NCBI RefSeq assembly: GCF_011947225.1
Contig: NZ_JAATVW010000001.1
Span: 124,001 to 188,000, forward strand
DNA: 64,000 nt
Direction: 5' to 3'
DNA from: Planosporangium flavigriseum
GTDB taxonomy: Bacteria; Actinomycetota; Actinomycetes; Mycobacteriales; Micromonosporaceae
Below, in pieces: positions 28,555 through 36,994 of the stretch. Position numbers and translations under genes: made by a program. The stretch's first letter is position 1. The number at the start of each line of letters is the position of its first letter. The notes under the pieces were generated by a model. That model worked only from the letters and a program-made list of their open reading frames with translations. It was not told the origin of the DNA and made no database searches.

Positions 28555-29226
28555 TCAACTTTCCGATGCGAAACTGCTCCGGACTTCGTCGGCCGCCGCC
28601 AACCACGCGTCGCGGTCGGTGAACTCCTCCACGCGCACTCCTTGGGACGGATCGTCACCGGCGACACCGAACACCTCGAGCCGATACGCCGGCAGACCGG
28701 TTCGCGGATCGGCAACGACTGAACGGACCATGAGGGCGTCGGTTTCGATGTGCGCCTCCACCCACCGCGCGGACCCCGTACGCCAGGCGGCAGGGCTCGG
28801 CTCCTCGATGACAGCCCAGGTCAGCCCCGCGGCACGGGCCCGCTCGACCGCCTGTCGTCGCAGTTCATCGGCCTGCTCCTGAAGCAGGCCGCGCAGCCGC
28901 TGTGACATCGCGGCCTCGACCACGAGGGCGGTGTCGAGGCCGTCGAGAGGAACACCCTCGGCACCGGCGGCGGCGACCAGCCAGCCGGTCAGACCGTCCG
29001 CACCGGCGGCGAGCTCATCGAGGCTCGCGCAGGTCTCCGAAAGTCGTCGGGCGAGCAATCCTACGAGGAGCACCGCGCGCTGGTAGCGGTCCGCGTCAAC
29101 CATCGCGAGGGGAAAGAGCCGGTCCTCGGCCTCGCGCAGTCGGCGGGCCAACGCGGCGTGTTCGGCCGGTATCCCGGCCGGACCGACGTTGTCCCCGGCG
29201 GCCGACGGTGGCAGCGACTCAAACAT
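28555..29226 (-). CDS. Unrecognised protein upstream of the radical SAM gene
   Basis: 223 residues, ATG 29226 with GAGG four bases before. The first ~120 residues are Leu/Ala/Arg-rich and largely helical (ARRLREAEDRLFPLAMV, LVGLLARRLSE, LRGLLQEQADELRRQAVERARAAGL) with coiled-coil character. The last ~100 residues look like alpha/beta with VEAHIETDALMVRSVVADPRTGLPAYRLEVFG. No Cys-rich or catalytic motif is seen. It lies 74 bases before the radical SAM gene in the same orientation and faces the carbamate kinase gene across a ~130-base divergent region, so it belongs to the cluster. Function unknown. Confidence 0.6.
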   Translation of the reverse strand: MFESLPPSAAGDNVGPAGIPAEHAALARRLREAEDRLFPLAMVDADRYQRAVLLVGLLARRLSETCASLDELAAGADGLTGWLVAAAGAEGVPLDGLDTALVVEAAMSQRLRGLLQEQADELRRQAVERARAAGLTWAVIEEPSPAAWRTGSARWVEAHIETDALMVRSVVADPRTGLPAYRLEVFGVAGDDPSQGVRVEEFTDRDAWLAAADEVRSSFASES

Positions 29227-29353
29227 GGCACCTCAACATGACACTTCCGGACCCTTGGCAAGCTCGGCGGTCGTTCACTATCGTGATCATTCCAAGTCGC
29301 ATCCTAGACGACAGTGCGCGGGCGTCATACGCCCATCGCGGAAGGAAGCCCCT

Positions 29354-30316
29354 GTGCTCAGGACAGCGGTCGTCGCGCTCGGCGGAAACGCATTCACCCG
29401 CGAGCACCAGAGCGGTACATACGAAGAAATGGCCTCGAACGCACACGCGATGGCGGCAGCGGTCCATGGGCTCCGGCAGGCCGGCTGGCGCGTCGTCGTG
29501 GTCCATGGCAATGGCCCACAGGTGGGAAACCTGGCGATCCAGCAGGACGCTGGTGAACCTCTGGTACCGGGCCTGCCGCTGTTCGCGCTCGGCTCGATGA
29601 CCCAGGGCATGCTCGGCAGCCTCTTCTGCCTCGCGCTCCGTGAGGTGTGCGGCGACGACTCACCCGACGTGGTGGCCGTGGTGACGCACATGCGGGTTGA
29701 CGCCCGCGACCCGGCCTTCGACCATCCCACGAAGCCCATCGGTCCGTTCTTCTCCGCCGCGGCGGCGCAGGAATTGGCCCAGGCGAAGGGCTGGCAGGTC
29801 GTCGAGGATGCCGGGCGCGGGTACCGCCGGGTGGTGCCCTCCCCCGCACCGGTGGAGATCGTCGAGGCCCGGGGGATCACTCGCCTCCTCGATGAGGGTT
29901 TCGTCGTCGTCGCGGCCGGCGGTGGCGGCATCCCGGTCACGGACCACAACGGCCGCCTGGCGGGCGTCGAAGCCGTCATCGACAAGGATCTCGCCGCCGC
30001 ACTGCTCGCCGTGGACATCGGCGCGCACGCCCTCGTCCTCGTCACCGGCGTCGACGCGGTCATGCTCGACTTCGGTACGCCCCGGCAGCGGGCCATCACG
30101 ACCGCCAGCACCGCCGACATGCGCCAGCACCTGCTGGACGGGCAGTTCCCTGAGGGCAGCATGGCGCCGAAGGTACGCGCCTGCCTGGAGTTCCTTGACG
30201 CCGGTGGCGGATGTGCCGTCATCACGTGCCCCGAACTCGCGCCGTCCGTACTCGCCGGCCATTCCACCGCCGGTACCCGAATCGTCAGCACCCTGGCTAG
30301 TCAAGGAGCAGCATGA
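29354..30316 (+). CDS. arcC: Carbamate kinase
   Basis: 320 residues from GTG 29354 with GGAAG seven bases upstream; the frame opens earlier at 29189 without a good site. It has the amino-acid-kinase fold with VVALGGNAF near the start, VVVHGNGPQVGNL, VVTHMRVDARDPAF, VVAAGGGGIPV and VIDKDLAAALLA, all standard for carbamate kinase (~310 residues). It makes ATP and carbamate from carbamoyl phosphate and ADP. Its TGA overlaps the ATG of the FdrA gene. In allantoin degradation this enzyme receives carbamoyl phosphate from oxamate carbamoyltransferase, whose three subunits are all encoded in this cluster. The arginine deiminase pathway is not present here. Confidence 0.92.
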   Translation: MLRTAVVALGGNAFTREHQSGTYEEMASNAHAMAAAVHGLRQAGWRVVVVHGNGPQVGNLAIQQDAGEPLVPGLPLFALGSMTQGMLGSLFCLALREVCGDDSPDVVAVVTHMRVDARDPAFDHPTKPIGPFFSAAAAQELAQAKGWQVVEDAGRGYRRVVPSPAPVEIVEARGITRLLDEGFVVVAAGGGGIPVTDHNGRLAGVEAVIDKDLAAALLAVDIGAHALVLVTGVDAVMLDFGTPRQRAITTASTADMRQHLLDGQFPEGSMAPKVRACLEFLDAGGGCAVITCPELAPSVLAGHSTAGTRIVSTLASQGAA

Positions 30317-31848
30317 AGACCGCGATGCGGCTGTTCAAGGACACGTACCTCGACTCCGTCCTCCAGCTTGCCGGAACCCGGGCGATGCGGCAGGTGGAGG
30401 GGGTGGAGTGGGCGGCAGCCGCGATGGGCACCGCAGCCAACATCGAGACCCTGCAGGAGCAGGGCTTCACCGCGGATGACATCGCGGGCGCCGCCGCCGG
30501 CGACCTGTTCCTCGCCGTACGCGGCGTCGACGAGGCCGCCGTCGAAGCCGCGCTCAAGTCCGGCGAACAGGCGATGTTCGCCGCGCGCGAGAGCGGATCG
30601 GGCGCCACGGTGCAGCAGCCACGCTCGCTCGACGAGGCGCTGCGCCAGCAGGCCGGGAGCACGATAGCCGTCGTCTCCGTGCCCGGCGACTACGCCGCCC
30701 TGGAAGCGCACAAGGCCCTCGCGCGAGGCCTGGACGTCCTGTTGTTCAGCGACAACGTCTCCGTCTCCGACGAGATCGCGCTCAAGGAGCACGCCGCGCG
30801 CCGCGGCCGGTTCGTCATGGGCCCGGGTGCCGGCACGGCGATGCTCGCCGGTACGGGCCTGGGCTTCGCCAACGTCGTAAACCCGGGCCGGGTTGGGGTC
30901 ATCGCCGCGGCGGGTACCGGAGCGCAGGAGGCGATGGCGCTGCTCGACCGGTGGGGCGTCGGCGTCTCGCACGTCGTCGGGTTGGGCGGCCGCGACCTGT
31001 CCGAGGCTGTGGACGGCCGGATGGCGGCCCTGGCTCTCGAGGCGCTGCGCGACGACCCGGCGACCGAGGTGATCCTGCTCGTCTCCAAGCCACCCGCGGA
31101 GTCCGTGGCGCAGAAGGTGCTGTCCCTGGCCGGCGACACCCCGCTCGTGGCCTCGCTCATCGGCCTGAGCCCCGACGCGACCGTGCCGGAGGGCGTCTAC
31201 GTGTCGGACACCCTTGAGGGTGGCGTGGTCAGGACGCTCGACGTACTGGGGATCGCGGCGCCGGACCGGACCCGGCTGCGGGGCCCGAGCGTTGAAGACG
31301 CCATCGCCCGGGTGGCACCCGCCCGTACGACGGTTCGCGGGCTCTACTCCGGCGGAACGCTCTGCTACGAGGCGCTCGTCCTGCTCGGACGTACCCTCGG
31401 CCCGGTGTGGTCCAATACGCCGATCGACAAGCGCTACGGCCTTCCCGCGCCCGAGCACGCCAGCGTCTGCCTGGACCTCGGCGAGGAGGAGTACACGAAG
31501 GGACGTCCACACCCGATGATCGACCCTGAGGCCCGCGTCGAGATGCTCCGGGAGGTCGGGCAGGACCCCGACGTCGCCGTGGTGCTGCTCGACGTCGTGC
31601 TGGGCCACGGCTCCCACCCGGACCCGGCCGGCATGCTCGCGCCGGTGTGCGCCGAGATCTCCGGTCCCGACGGGCCGCAGGTCGTCGCGTACGTGCTCGG
31701 CACCGGCCAGGACCCCCAGGGCTACGAAGACCAGGTACGTAAGCTCGTCGACGCCGGTTGCATCGTCACCGAGACGGCAGCCCGCGCGGCGCTCACCGCC
31801 GCGGCGATCGCCACCCGTACGCCACAGACCGCGACGGCCGTCCTATGA
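30313..31848 (+). CDS. fdrA: FdrA-family oxamate carbamoyltransferase subunit (AllF-like)
   Basis: 511 residues, ATG overlapping the carbamate kinase stop (ATGA). The protein has the acyl-CoA-synthetase-like fold of FdrA: an N-terminal domain with DTYLDSVLQLAG, then VMGPGAGTAMLAG, the nucleotide-type loop VGVIAAAGTGAQEAM and VVGLGGRDLSEAVDGRM, and a C-terminal CoA-ligase-like part with GLYSGGTLCYEA and VLLDVVLGHGSHPDPA. In enterobacteria FdrA (AllF) with AllG (DUF1116) and AllH (DUF2877) forms oxamate carbamoyltransferase, which splits oxalurate with phosphate into oxamate and carbamoyl phosphate. Here the partners are on the other strand at 38.1-40.4 kb. The true substrate in this organism may be another ureido acid. 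Confidence 0.88.
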   Translation: MKTAMRLFKDTYLDSVLQLAGTRAMRQVEGVEWAAAAMGTAANIETLQEQGFTADDIAGAAAGDLFLAVRGVDEAAVEAALKSGEQAMFAARESGSGATVQQPRSLDEALRQQAGSTIAVVSVPGDYAALEAHKALARGLDVLLFSDNVSVSDEIALKEHAARRGRFVMGPGAGTAMLAGTGLGFANVVNPGRVGVIAAAGTGAQEAMALLDRWGVGVSHVVGLGGRDLSEAVDGRMAALALEALRDDPATEVILLVSKPPAESVAQKVLSLAGDTPLVASLIGLSPDATVPEGVYVSDTLEGGVVRTLDVLGIAAPDRTRLRGPSVEDAIARVAPARTTVRGLYSGGTLCYEALVLLGRTLGPVWSNTPIDKRYGLPAPEHASVCLDLGEEEYTKGRPHPMIDPEARVEMLREVGQDPDVAVVLLDVVLGHGSHPDPAGMLAPVCAEISGPDGPQVVAYVLGTGQDPQGYEDQVRKLVDAGCIVTETAARAALTAAAIATRTPQTATAVL

Positions 31849-32999
31849 GCTACCGCGGCCGGGTCGGCCTGCTCACCTACTCGACCAAGCCTCGAGGCGG
31901 AGTCGTCCACACCCTCGCCCTCGCCGAGGCGCTGGTCGCCGCCGGCGTGGACGTCCACATCTTCGCTCTCGGCGGCGAGGACGGCGCGTTCTTCCGGGAC
32001 ACGCAGGTACCCTTCACCCTCTTCCCCGCCCCGTCCGGGATCGACTCGCTGGAGGAGAAGGTCTTCGCCTCGGTCGACTCGATCGCCACCGGTCTGGCGG
32101 GTGTCGTGGACGAGTTCGACCTCTTCCACTCCCAGGACTGCATCTCGGCCCGGGCGGCGACCCGGATCCGTGACGAGAAGGCCGGACCGCCGGTTCTGCG
32201 CACCGTCCACCACGTGGACGACTTCACGACGCCGGCCCTCATCGACTGCCAGCGCAAGGCGATCATCGAGCCCGACCACCTGCTCGTCGTCAGCGAGCAG
32301 TGGCGGGGGATTCTTCGTGAGGAGTACGGCGTCACCGCCGACGTCGTGCGCAACGGCGTGGACCCGTCGCGGTTCCCCCCGGTGACCGCGCAGCGCAGAG
32401 CCGAACTGCGCGCGTCGGTCGGCGCCGAGGACCGGTTCCTCTTCATCTCGGTCGGCGGCATCGAGCCCCGCAAGGGGAGCAAGACGCTGTTCGAGGCTCT
32501 CGGGCTGCTGCGCGATCGCGGCCTGCGCCCCGTCCTGGTGGTGCTGGGCGGCCATTCGTTCCAGGACTATGAGGCCTACCGGCGCGAGGCGCTCGCGATG
32601 TTGCCCGATCTCGGGCTCGAGCTCGGCACCGACGTCATCGGAGTGGGCACCGTGTCCGAGGATGTGCTCGGCGCGTGGTACCGCAGCGCCGACGCGCTCG
32701 CGTTTCCTTCAGTGAAGGAAGGCTTCGGGCTCGTCGCGCTGGAGGGCCTGGCCGCCGGCCTGCCGGTGGTGGCGAGCGACCTGCCGGTGTTTCGTGAATT
32801 CCTCACCGACGGCCGGGACGCGCTGCTGCCCGCCGTCGGTGAGCCGACGGCGCTCGCCGATGCGCTGGAGCGGGTCATGACCGACGAGCGGCTGCGGTCC
32901 ACCCTCGTCGCGGGCGGCCACACGGTACTGCCGTCGTTCACGTGGTCGGCGTCGGCCGCCCGGCACGCCGAGATCTACCAGGCGGTACGGCCGATCTGA
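31845..32999 (+). CDS. Glycosyltransferase, MSMEG_0565 family
   Basis: 384 residues from ATG 31845, overlapping the FdrA stop (ATGA). It is a GT-B fold, GT4-type enzyme: TYSTKPRGGVVHTLALAEAL at the N-terminal donor/acceptor loop, HSQDCISARAA, VRNGVDPSRF, SVGGIEPRKGSKTL, and the C-terminal nucleotide-sugar motif SVKEGFGLVALEGLAAGLPVVASDLPVFRE (EGFG.V.LE). This is the glycosyltransferase that accompanies Nit1C genes in mycobacteria (MSMEG_0565), and its role there is unknown. It may make or modify a glycosylated small molecule used by the pathway. It ends in the loop of a hairpin shared with the convergent nitrile hydratase operon. Confidence 0.85.
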   Translation: MSYRGRVGLLTYSTKPRGGVVHTLALAEALVAAGVDVHIFALGGEDGAFFRDTQVPFTLFPAPSGIDSLEEKVFASVDSIATGLAGVVDEFDLFHSQDCISARAATRIRDEKAGPPVLRTVHHVDDFTTPALIDCQRKAIIEPDHLLVVSEQWRGILREEYGVTADVVRNGVDPSRFPPVTAQRRAELRASVGAEDRFLFISVGGIEPRKGSKTLFEALGLLRDRGLRPVLVVLGGHSFQDYEAYRREALAMLPDLGLELGTDVIGVGTVSEDVLGAWYRSADALAFPSVKEGFGLVALEGLAAGLPVVASDLPVFREFLTDGRDALLPAVGEPTALADALERVMTDERLRSTLVAGGHTVLPSFTWSASAARHAEIYQAVRPI

Positions 33000-33012
33000 C
33001 CGGCCGTACCGC
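32982..33012. terminator. Bidirectional terminator between convergent operons
   Basis: GCGGTACGGCC (32982-32992) and GGCCGTACCGC (33002-33012) form a perfect 11-bp stem with a 9-base loop that contains the TGA of the glycosyltransferase gene. It lies 4 bases from the stop of the opposing accessory-protein gene, so it can end both transcripts. Confidence 0.8.
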
Positions 33013-33016
33013 GGCG

Positions 33017-33415
33017 CTAGTGGTCGTGATCGCCATGGTCGTGGCCGTGGCCGTGATCGCCATGGTCGTGGCCGTGGTCCCAGCCGGCGGGGCGGGCCGC
33101 GAGTTCGGCGGCCCGCTCCTGCACAGCACCGGCGGTGACGAATTCCCGCGCCACGACGACCTGCTCGAGGGCGTCGAGCCAGCAGCGGTAATAGCTGAAG
33201 CACTCCCCCGGTTCGTGGGACGTTTCCCAGTCGGCGATCCGGACGATGAGGCGCTGGCGGAACTCCTCCCACTCGAAGGCGCCCGCCTCGTTCAGGGTCA
33301 TCGCCAGGCCGAAGGCGCGGCTCTCCCACGGCTCGGCGAACACCAGCTCACCATTGGAGCGCGGCGGGGCGGCCGGGCCGTCGACGTCGAGGGAGACCGT
33401 GAGCGCGGCGGTCAT
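33017..33415 (-). CDS. Nitrile hydratase accessory protein with His-rich metal tail
   Basis: 132 residues from ATG 33415, which overlaps the alpha-subunit stop (ATGA). The body ([47 protein letters not shown]) is the nitrile hydratase accessory/P14K family, related to the N-terminal part of the beta subunit. Such proteins insert cobalt into the alpha subunit. The last 20 residues are only His, Asp and Gly with nine His, a clear metal-binding tail not usual in P14K. It is encoded partly by a 27-bp tandem duplication. The tail is likely a cobalt store or shuttle for the active site; this is inference. Confidence 0.88.
   Translation of the reverse strand: MTAALTVSLDVDGPAAPPRSNGELVFAEPWESRAFGLAMTLNEAGAFEWEEFRQRLIVRIADWETSHEPGECFSYYRCWLDALEQVVVAREFVTAGAVQERAAELAARPAGWDHGHDHGDHGHGHDHGDHDH
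33025..33078 (-). repeat. 27-bp tandem duplication encoding the His tail
   Basis: The block beginning CGTGATCGCCATGGTCGTGG at 33025 recurs at 33052, giving two adjacent 27-base units (nine codons each). The duplication lengthens the His/Asp/Gly tail without a frame change. Confidence 0.75.
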
Positions 33416-33987
33416 GCCATCACCCGGGCCACGCCCGCCATGGTGTCCCGCGTCACGAGCGGTGCCAGCTGCTCCTCGGTGAAGCCCTCGGTGCCGGCAG
33501 GACGCTCGGGCAGCACGAAGTAGCGCACCTCCGAGCTCGAGTCCCACACCTGAATCTGCACGTCGTCGGCGAGCTGAAGGCCCATCTCGGCCAGCACCGT
33601 GCGCGGCTCCTTCACCACCCGCGCCCGGTAGGCCGGGTCCTTGTACCAGGCCGGCGGCAGCCCGAGCAGCGGCCAGGGGTAGCAGGAGCAGAGGGTACAG
33701 ACGACGACGTTGTGCACGTCCGGCGTGTTCTCCACGACGACGATGTGCTCGCCCTGCGGCCCCCTGAAGCCCAGCTCGGCGACTGCGGCGGTACCGTTTT
33801 CGAGCAGCCGCGCCTTGTACTCCGGGTCCGTCCACGCCTTGGCGACGACCTTGGCGCCGTTGAGGGGGCCGACATCGGTCTCGTACATCTTGATGAAGCC
33901 GTCCATGACCTTCGGGTCGACGAGGCCGCGCTCGACGAGCAACTGCTCGAGCGCCTCGGTACGCAGCGCGATGGGTACGCGGGTCAT
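33412..33987 (-). CDS. nthA: Nitrile hydratase alpha subunit, cobalt type
   Basis: 191 residues from ATG 33987, overlapping the beta-subunit stop (ATGA); the frame extends upstream but only through the beta gene. Typical alpha-subunit features are [16 protein letters not shown], the [21 protein letters not shown] metal site (Cys97, Cys100, Cys102) and [12 protein letters not shown]. Thr between the first two Cys (CTLCSC) marks the Co(III) type; iron enzymes have Ser. The last two Cys become sulfinate/sulfenate ligands in this family. It hydrates a nitrile to an amide. Gene order beta-alpha-accessory is the usual one for cobalt enzymes. No amidase is seen nearby. Confidence 0.93.
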   Translation of the reverse strand: MTRVPIALRTEALEQLLVERGLVDPKVMDGFIKMYETDVGPLNGAKVVAKAWTDPEYKARLLENGTAAVAELGFRGPQGEHIVVVENTPDVHNVVVCTLCSCYPWPLLGLPPAWYKDPAYRARVVKEPRTVLAEMGLQLADDVQIQVWDSSSEVRYFVLPERPAGTEGFTEEQLAPLVTRDTMAGVARVMA

Positions 33988-34667
33988 GCCGCTTCCTCCA
34001 GGTAGTCCTCGTAGAGGTCGATGTTGAGGTCGAACCGCTCGGCGTCGGCGCCGAAGAGCTCGTGGGAGTCGAAGCGCACGGTGTACACCCACTGCGCGTT
34101 CTCTCCCTGGAAGTGGGCGTGGGTGTCCGGCAGCAACTGTGCCGGCTCGACGATGACGACGGTCCCCTCGTGGCCCATGACGTAGCGCGGCAGCCGGGTG
34201 TGCCCCGCGGGCTCGACCGTCTTTGCCCGTACCCGGTCGCCCACCTTGTACTTCTGCGGCGCCTCGACCGAGCGGATCGACCCCGCGGCGGTGGGCGCAT
34301 AGTCGGGCTTGTTCGGCTCGGGGGCTGGCGGTTCCTCGACCCGGCCACCGGACAGATTGGTCGCCCGTGCCTCGACCGCGCCGGGGGCGATGATCGAGCT
34401 GTCGTAGAGCAGGTTCTCCGCGCCGTGCAGCCAGCGGCCGTAGTAGCCGTCGTCGAGGTAGTCCGCCCGGTCGAGGCGGTCCATCGCGTGGCGGAAGGCG
34501 TCGAGGTTGGTCCCCGACAGGCGCATCGAGAGCAGCGCCAGCGCGAAGGCGCGAGCCTGCCACCGATCCTCGAAGACCGGCTCGTTCGGCACCGGAACCG
34601 GGGCACGGCCCCAGCCGTCGGTACCGCCCATGTCGTGGATGCCGGTCGCAGGTTGGACGTTGCTCAC
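33984..34667 (-). CDS. nthB: Nitrile hydratase beta subunit
   Basis: 227 residues, GTG 34667 with GAGGAGG six bases upstream. The N-terminal helical domain shows [11 protein letters not shown] and [15 protein letters not shown], and [19 protein letters not shown] matches the family's Y..RWL.GLE segment. The C-terminal SH3-like barrel has [33 protein letters not shown] split by conserved Arg, and ends in [29 protein letters not shown]. Both halves are present in one chain of normal length, which separates it from thiocyanate hydrolase, whose alpha and beta subunits are separate pieces. It forms the heterodimer core with the next gene. Confidence 0.92.
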   Translation of the reverse strand: MSNVQPATGIHDMGGTDGWGRAPVPVPNEPVFEDRWQARAFALALLSMRLSGTNLDAFRHAMDRLDRADYLDDGYYGRWLHGAENLLYDSSIIAPGAVEARATNLSGGRVEEPPAPEPNKPDYAPTAAGSIRSVEAPQKYKVGDRVRAKTVEPAGHTRLPRYVMGHEGTVVIVEPAQLLPDTHAHFQGENAQWVYTVRFDSHELFGADAERFDLNIDLYEDYLEEAA

Positions 34668-34704
34668 GGTGCCCTCCTCTTCACCAGGGGAACGGGATGG
34701 TGGC

Positions 34705-34739
34705 GTCGGGTGGGGAACCGGGAGGACTCCCCACCCGAC
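34705..34739 (-). terminator. Perfect hairpin between the Sll0783-like gene and nitrile hydratase
   Basis: GTCGGGTGGGGA (34705-34716) pairs with TCCCCACCCGAC (34728-34739): a 12-bp perfect stem with an 11-base loop, in the 85-base gap before the beta-subunit gene. It could be a terminator, a partial attenuator or a processing site that sets different mRNA levels for the two sides. No T-run follows. Confidence 0.65.
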
Positions 34740-34752
34740 GGGTCCTGAGCGG

Positions 34753-35241
34753 TCAGACCGTCCAGGTGTTGAGCTGGAAGGCGCCTTCCTGCCAGGAGGT
34801 GAGCGCGATGTCGAGCACGTCCAGCGGGTTGAACGGGATGACGCCGGGGATCAGGTCGTCCTCGCGGAACCCGTACAGCGCGCCCATGGCGAAGCGGCAG
34901 GCGTAGATCTTCGCGCCCTCGTTGATGAGGGTCTTGATCTGGTTGTTAATGGCGAGGTTGCCCGGGAATCCCTCCTTGCCGACGGTGGGGTAGCCGCGGG
35001 TACCGGAGGCGAGCAGGACGGCGGGGCCGTACAGAACGATGCTGACGTCGAAACCCTTCCGGACCAGCCGGGTCGACGTGAGCAGGTTGACCAGGGCTAC
35101 CGAGCCCTCGAAGGGGACGGTGTGGATGAAGACGTACGCCTTCTGCCCCGGCTTGGCCTTGATGTCGGGGAAGAGCTTCTCTTCGGTGTTGTACAGGTAT
35201 TCACCTTCGGCCGGCAGTTCGGTGTTGACGGTCTTCGGCAT
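34753..35241 (-). CDS. MSMEG_0572/Sll0783 family nitrogen-starvation protein
   Basis: 162 residues, ATG 35241 with AGGAGG four bases upstream. The DsrE/DsrF-like sandwich is visible in AYVFIHTVPFEGSVALVNLL, GFDVSIVLYGPAVLLASG and NQIKTLINEGAKIYACRFAMGALYG, the last with a Cys at the DsrE-type active position. Length and sequence match the Sll0783/MSMEG_0572 family, which in Synechocystis is induced by nitrogen starvation and lies in Nit1C. It is one of the best markers for that cluster type. Here it sits directly upstream of nitrile hydratase rather than beside a nitrilase. Confidence 0.87.
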   Translation of the reverse strand: MPKTVNTELPAEGEYLYNTEEKLFPDIKAKPGQKAYVFIHTVPFEGSVALVNLLTSTRLVRKGFDVSIVLYGPAVLLASGTRGYPTVGKEGFPGNLAINNQIKTLINEGAKIYACRFAMGALYGFREDDLIPGVIPFNPLDVLDIALTSWQEGAFQLNTWTV

Positions 35242-35301
35242 GTGCCCTCCTGGTTGGGTGACCGACGTGGTCTGTTCGGGTCGCTGGTCTGCGCGCCTGT
35301 G

Positions 35302-35553
35302 CTATACCGCCGGGCCGGCCGGCGGGGTGGGCTTCGACCAGTGCTTGCGGTGGCTGCCGGGCATGGCAACCATGAACCTGCGGCGGATCGCCCAGGGCGT
35401 CAGCCGGTAGACCGGGACGAAGACCCGGGTCCAGAAAACGGAGCCGTGGATCGGCGGCGGTGTGATGCCGTGGGCGCGCGCTACCCGCGCCTGCGCGTCG
35501 CGCAGCAGGTAGTGCTGCGCGTTCTCCCTGACCCAGCGCGTGAACGACGCCAT
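35302..35553 (-). CDS. Small basic protein of unknown function
   Basis: 83 residues from ATG 35553, one base after the TGA of the flavoprotein gene, so translation is probably coupled. It is rich in Arg, Trp and Pro (VRENAQHYLLRDAQARVARAHG, VFWTRVFVPVYRLTPWAIRRRF) with a Pro-rich C-terminus. No Cys or transmembrane span is evident. I do not recognise a family. Its fixed place between the flavoprotein and the Sll0783-like gene suggests a small partner subunit or a cofactor-handling protein. Confidence 0.6.
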   Translation of the reverse strand: MASFTRWVRENAQHYLLRDAQARVARAHGITPPPIHGSVFWTRVFVPVYRLTPWAIRRRFMVAMPGSHRKHWSKPTPPAGPAV

Positions 35554-35554
35554 T

Positions 35555-36901
35555 TCACGCCCCCTTGCGGGCCTCGGCCACGCCATTCTGGGCGGCCACG
35601 GCGATGGGTTCGTTGAGCGCGCCGATCGGCGGCGAATAGACGTTCTCCATCGTCGCGAGGTCGTGCAGGGTCAGTCCCTTGCGGACCGCGACGCCGAGGA
35701 AGTCGGCGCGCTCCTTGATGCCCTCGCCGCCGACCATCTGCGCGCCGATCAGGCGCAGGGTGCCGGGCTCGGCGAGGAGCTTGACGCGTACCTGTTTCAC
35801 CCCCGGGTAGTAGCGCGCGCGGGAGATACCCGTGGCCCTGCCGACGACGTGCGGGATGCCGAGCGCGCCGGCCGCGACCTCACCGAGGGCGACGCCACCG
35901 ATCATCCACTTGCCCGCGACCATCCCCCACGGCACGTAGACCGACTGGTAGGCACGGTCACCGCCGCCGGCGTTGAAGCCGGCCACCTTGCCCTGCGCGT
36001 ACGCGTGGCTGCCGGTGAGGCCCTGCAGCGGCAGACCGCCCAGGCCGTGCGGGATCTCGCACACGTCGCCGGCCGCCCACACGTCGCGCGCAGAGGTGCG
36101 CATGTGGTCGTCGATGACGACGCCTCCGGTGGAGCCCGCCGTGACGCCGGCCGCCATGGCGAGAGCGTTGTTGGGCACCTTGTGCGTGGCGACCACGACC
36201 AGGTCGCACGCGATCTCCCCGTTCGAGGTCGCGACGCCGCGGACGTGGCCCTTGCCGTTGTCGAGGAAGCCCTTGAGCTCGGTGTTCCAGTGCATCGTCA
36301 CACCCATCTCAGCCCAGGACTCCTGCACCGGAGCGGCGATGTCCGGGTCGCACAGCTCCCCGAGGGCCCACGGGTGCGGGTCGATCAGATGTGTCTCGAT
36401 GCCGCGGTGGGCGAGCGCGGTGACCATCTCCAGGCCGAGCGCCGAGGCCTCGACGATGACGGCCTTCTTGACCGTATCGAGGACCTTGTCCCACTCCATG
36501 GCCGCGCGGATGTTTTTCACATAGTAGAGGCCACCGAGGCCAGCTCCCGCCACGCCGGGGTCCTTGTAGTCGAAGCCGGTGGCGACGACGAGGGAGTCGT
36601 AGGAAACCTCACCCTCGCCCTCCACCCGGATCTTCTTCGCGGCCGTGTCGATGGACCGGACGGTCGTCTCGTACCGGACATCGATCCCGGCGTCCACGTA
36701 GGACTGCTTGTCGGCGAGGAACAGCGCCTGAAAGTCCGGGATCTCCTTGCCGTGCACGTACGGAATACCGCAGGGGCTGTAGGCGACGTCTTCGAACTGG
36801 GTATAGACGACCACCTTGTTGGCCGGATCGGCGGCCTTGGCGCCACCCGCCGCCCCGAGCCCCGCAGCGCCACCGCCGACGATCACCACTTTACGAGCCA
36901 A
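35555..36901 (-). CDS. FAD-dependent pyridine nucleotide-disulfide oxidoreductase, CoA-disulfide reductase-like
   Basis: 448 residues, TTG 36901 with AGGAGG five bases upstream. FAD fold VVIVGGGAAGLGAAG at the N-terminus; YSPCGIPYVHG carries the single redox Cys of the CoA-disulfide reductase/NADH oxidase group; VIVEASALGLEMV is the NAD(P) loop, with GxGxxG altered to EASALG; DVWAAGDVCE is the second FAD motif; the C-terminal dimerisation domain has ARYYPGVKQVRVKLL. It probably reduces a thiol adduct or disulfide, or oxidises NAD(P)H. Nit1C clusters usually carry a different flavoprotein (MSMEG_0569), so this may be its replacement. The Glu in the NAD(P) loop is unusual. Confidence 0.85.
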   Translation of the reverse strand: MARKVVIVGGGAAGLGAAGGAKAADPANKVVVYTQFEDVAYSPCGIPYVHGKEIPDFQALFLADKQSYVDAGIDVRYETTVRSIDTAAKKIRVEGEGEVSYDSLVVATGFDYKDPGVAGAGLGGLYYVKNIRAAMEWDKVLDTVKKAVIVEASALGLEMVTALAHRGIETHLIDPHPWALGELCDPDIAAPVQESWAEMGVTMHWNTELKGFLDNGKGHVRGVATSNGEIACDLVVVATHKVPNNALAMAAGVTAGSTGGVVIDDHMRTSARDVWAAGDVCEIPHGLGGLPLQGLTGSHAYAQGKVAGFNAGGGDRAYQSVYVPWGMVAGKWMIGGVALGEVAAGALGIPHVVGRATGISRARYYPGVKQVRVKLLAEPGTLRLIGAQMVGGEGIKERADFLGVAVRKGLTLHDLATMENVYSPPIGALNEPIAVAAQNGVAEARKGA

Positions 36902-36959
36902 CGGATCCTCCTGCTGTAGGGCAGAGTGTGGGGTGCGCGTTCATCATCGAACACTGCCC

Positions 36960-36994
36960 GTTGACTATGATGCACGGGATTTCACGATGTCAAC
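36960..36994 (-). promoter_or_regulatory. Divergent promoter/operator between the flavoprotein and the XRE regulator
   Basis: On the minus strand a consensus TTGACA (36988-36993) and TCATAG (36965-36970) stand 17 bases apart, about 57 bases before the TTG of the flavoprotein gene. The same block is bounded by GTTGAC (36960-36965) and GTCAAC (36989-36994), inverted arms that could form an operator for the divergently transcribed XRE-cupin regulator. On the plus strand the same GTTGAC offers a -35 for the regulator gene. Confidence 0.6.

Noticed and set aside
33025-33078. CRISPR-like or structural repeat
   Set aside because: It is a 27-bp coding duplication that makes the His tail, with no spacers.
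33017-34667. Thiocyanate hydrolase
   Set aside because: The beta gene is one full-length chain and the accessory protein is P14K-like, as in nitrile hydratase. The active-site motif alone would fit both.
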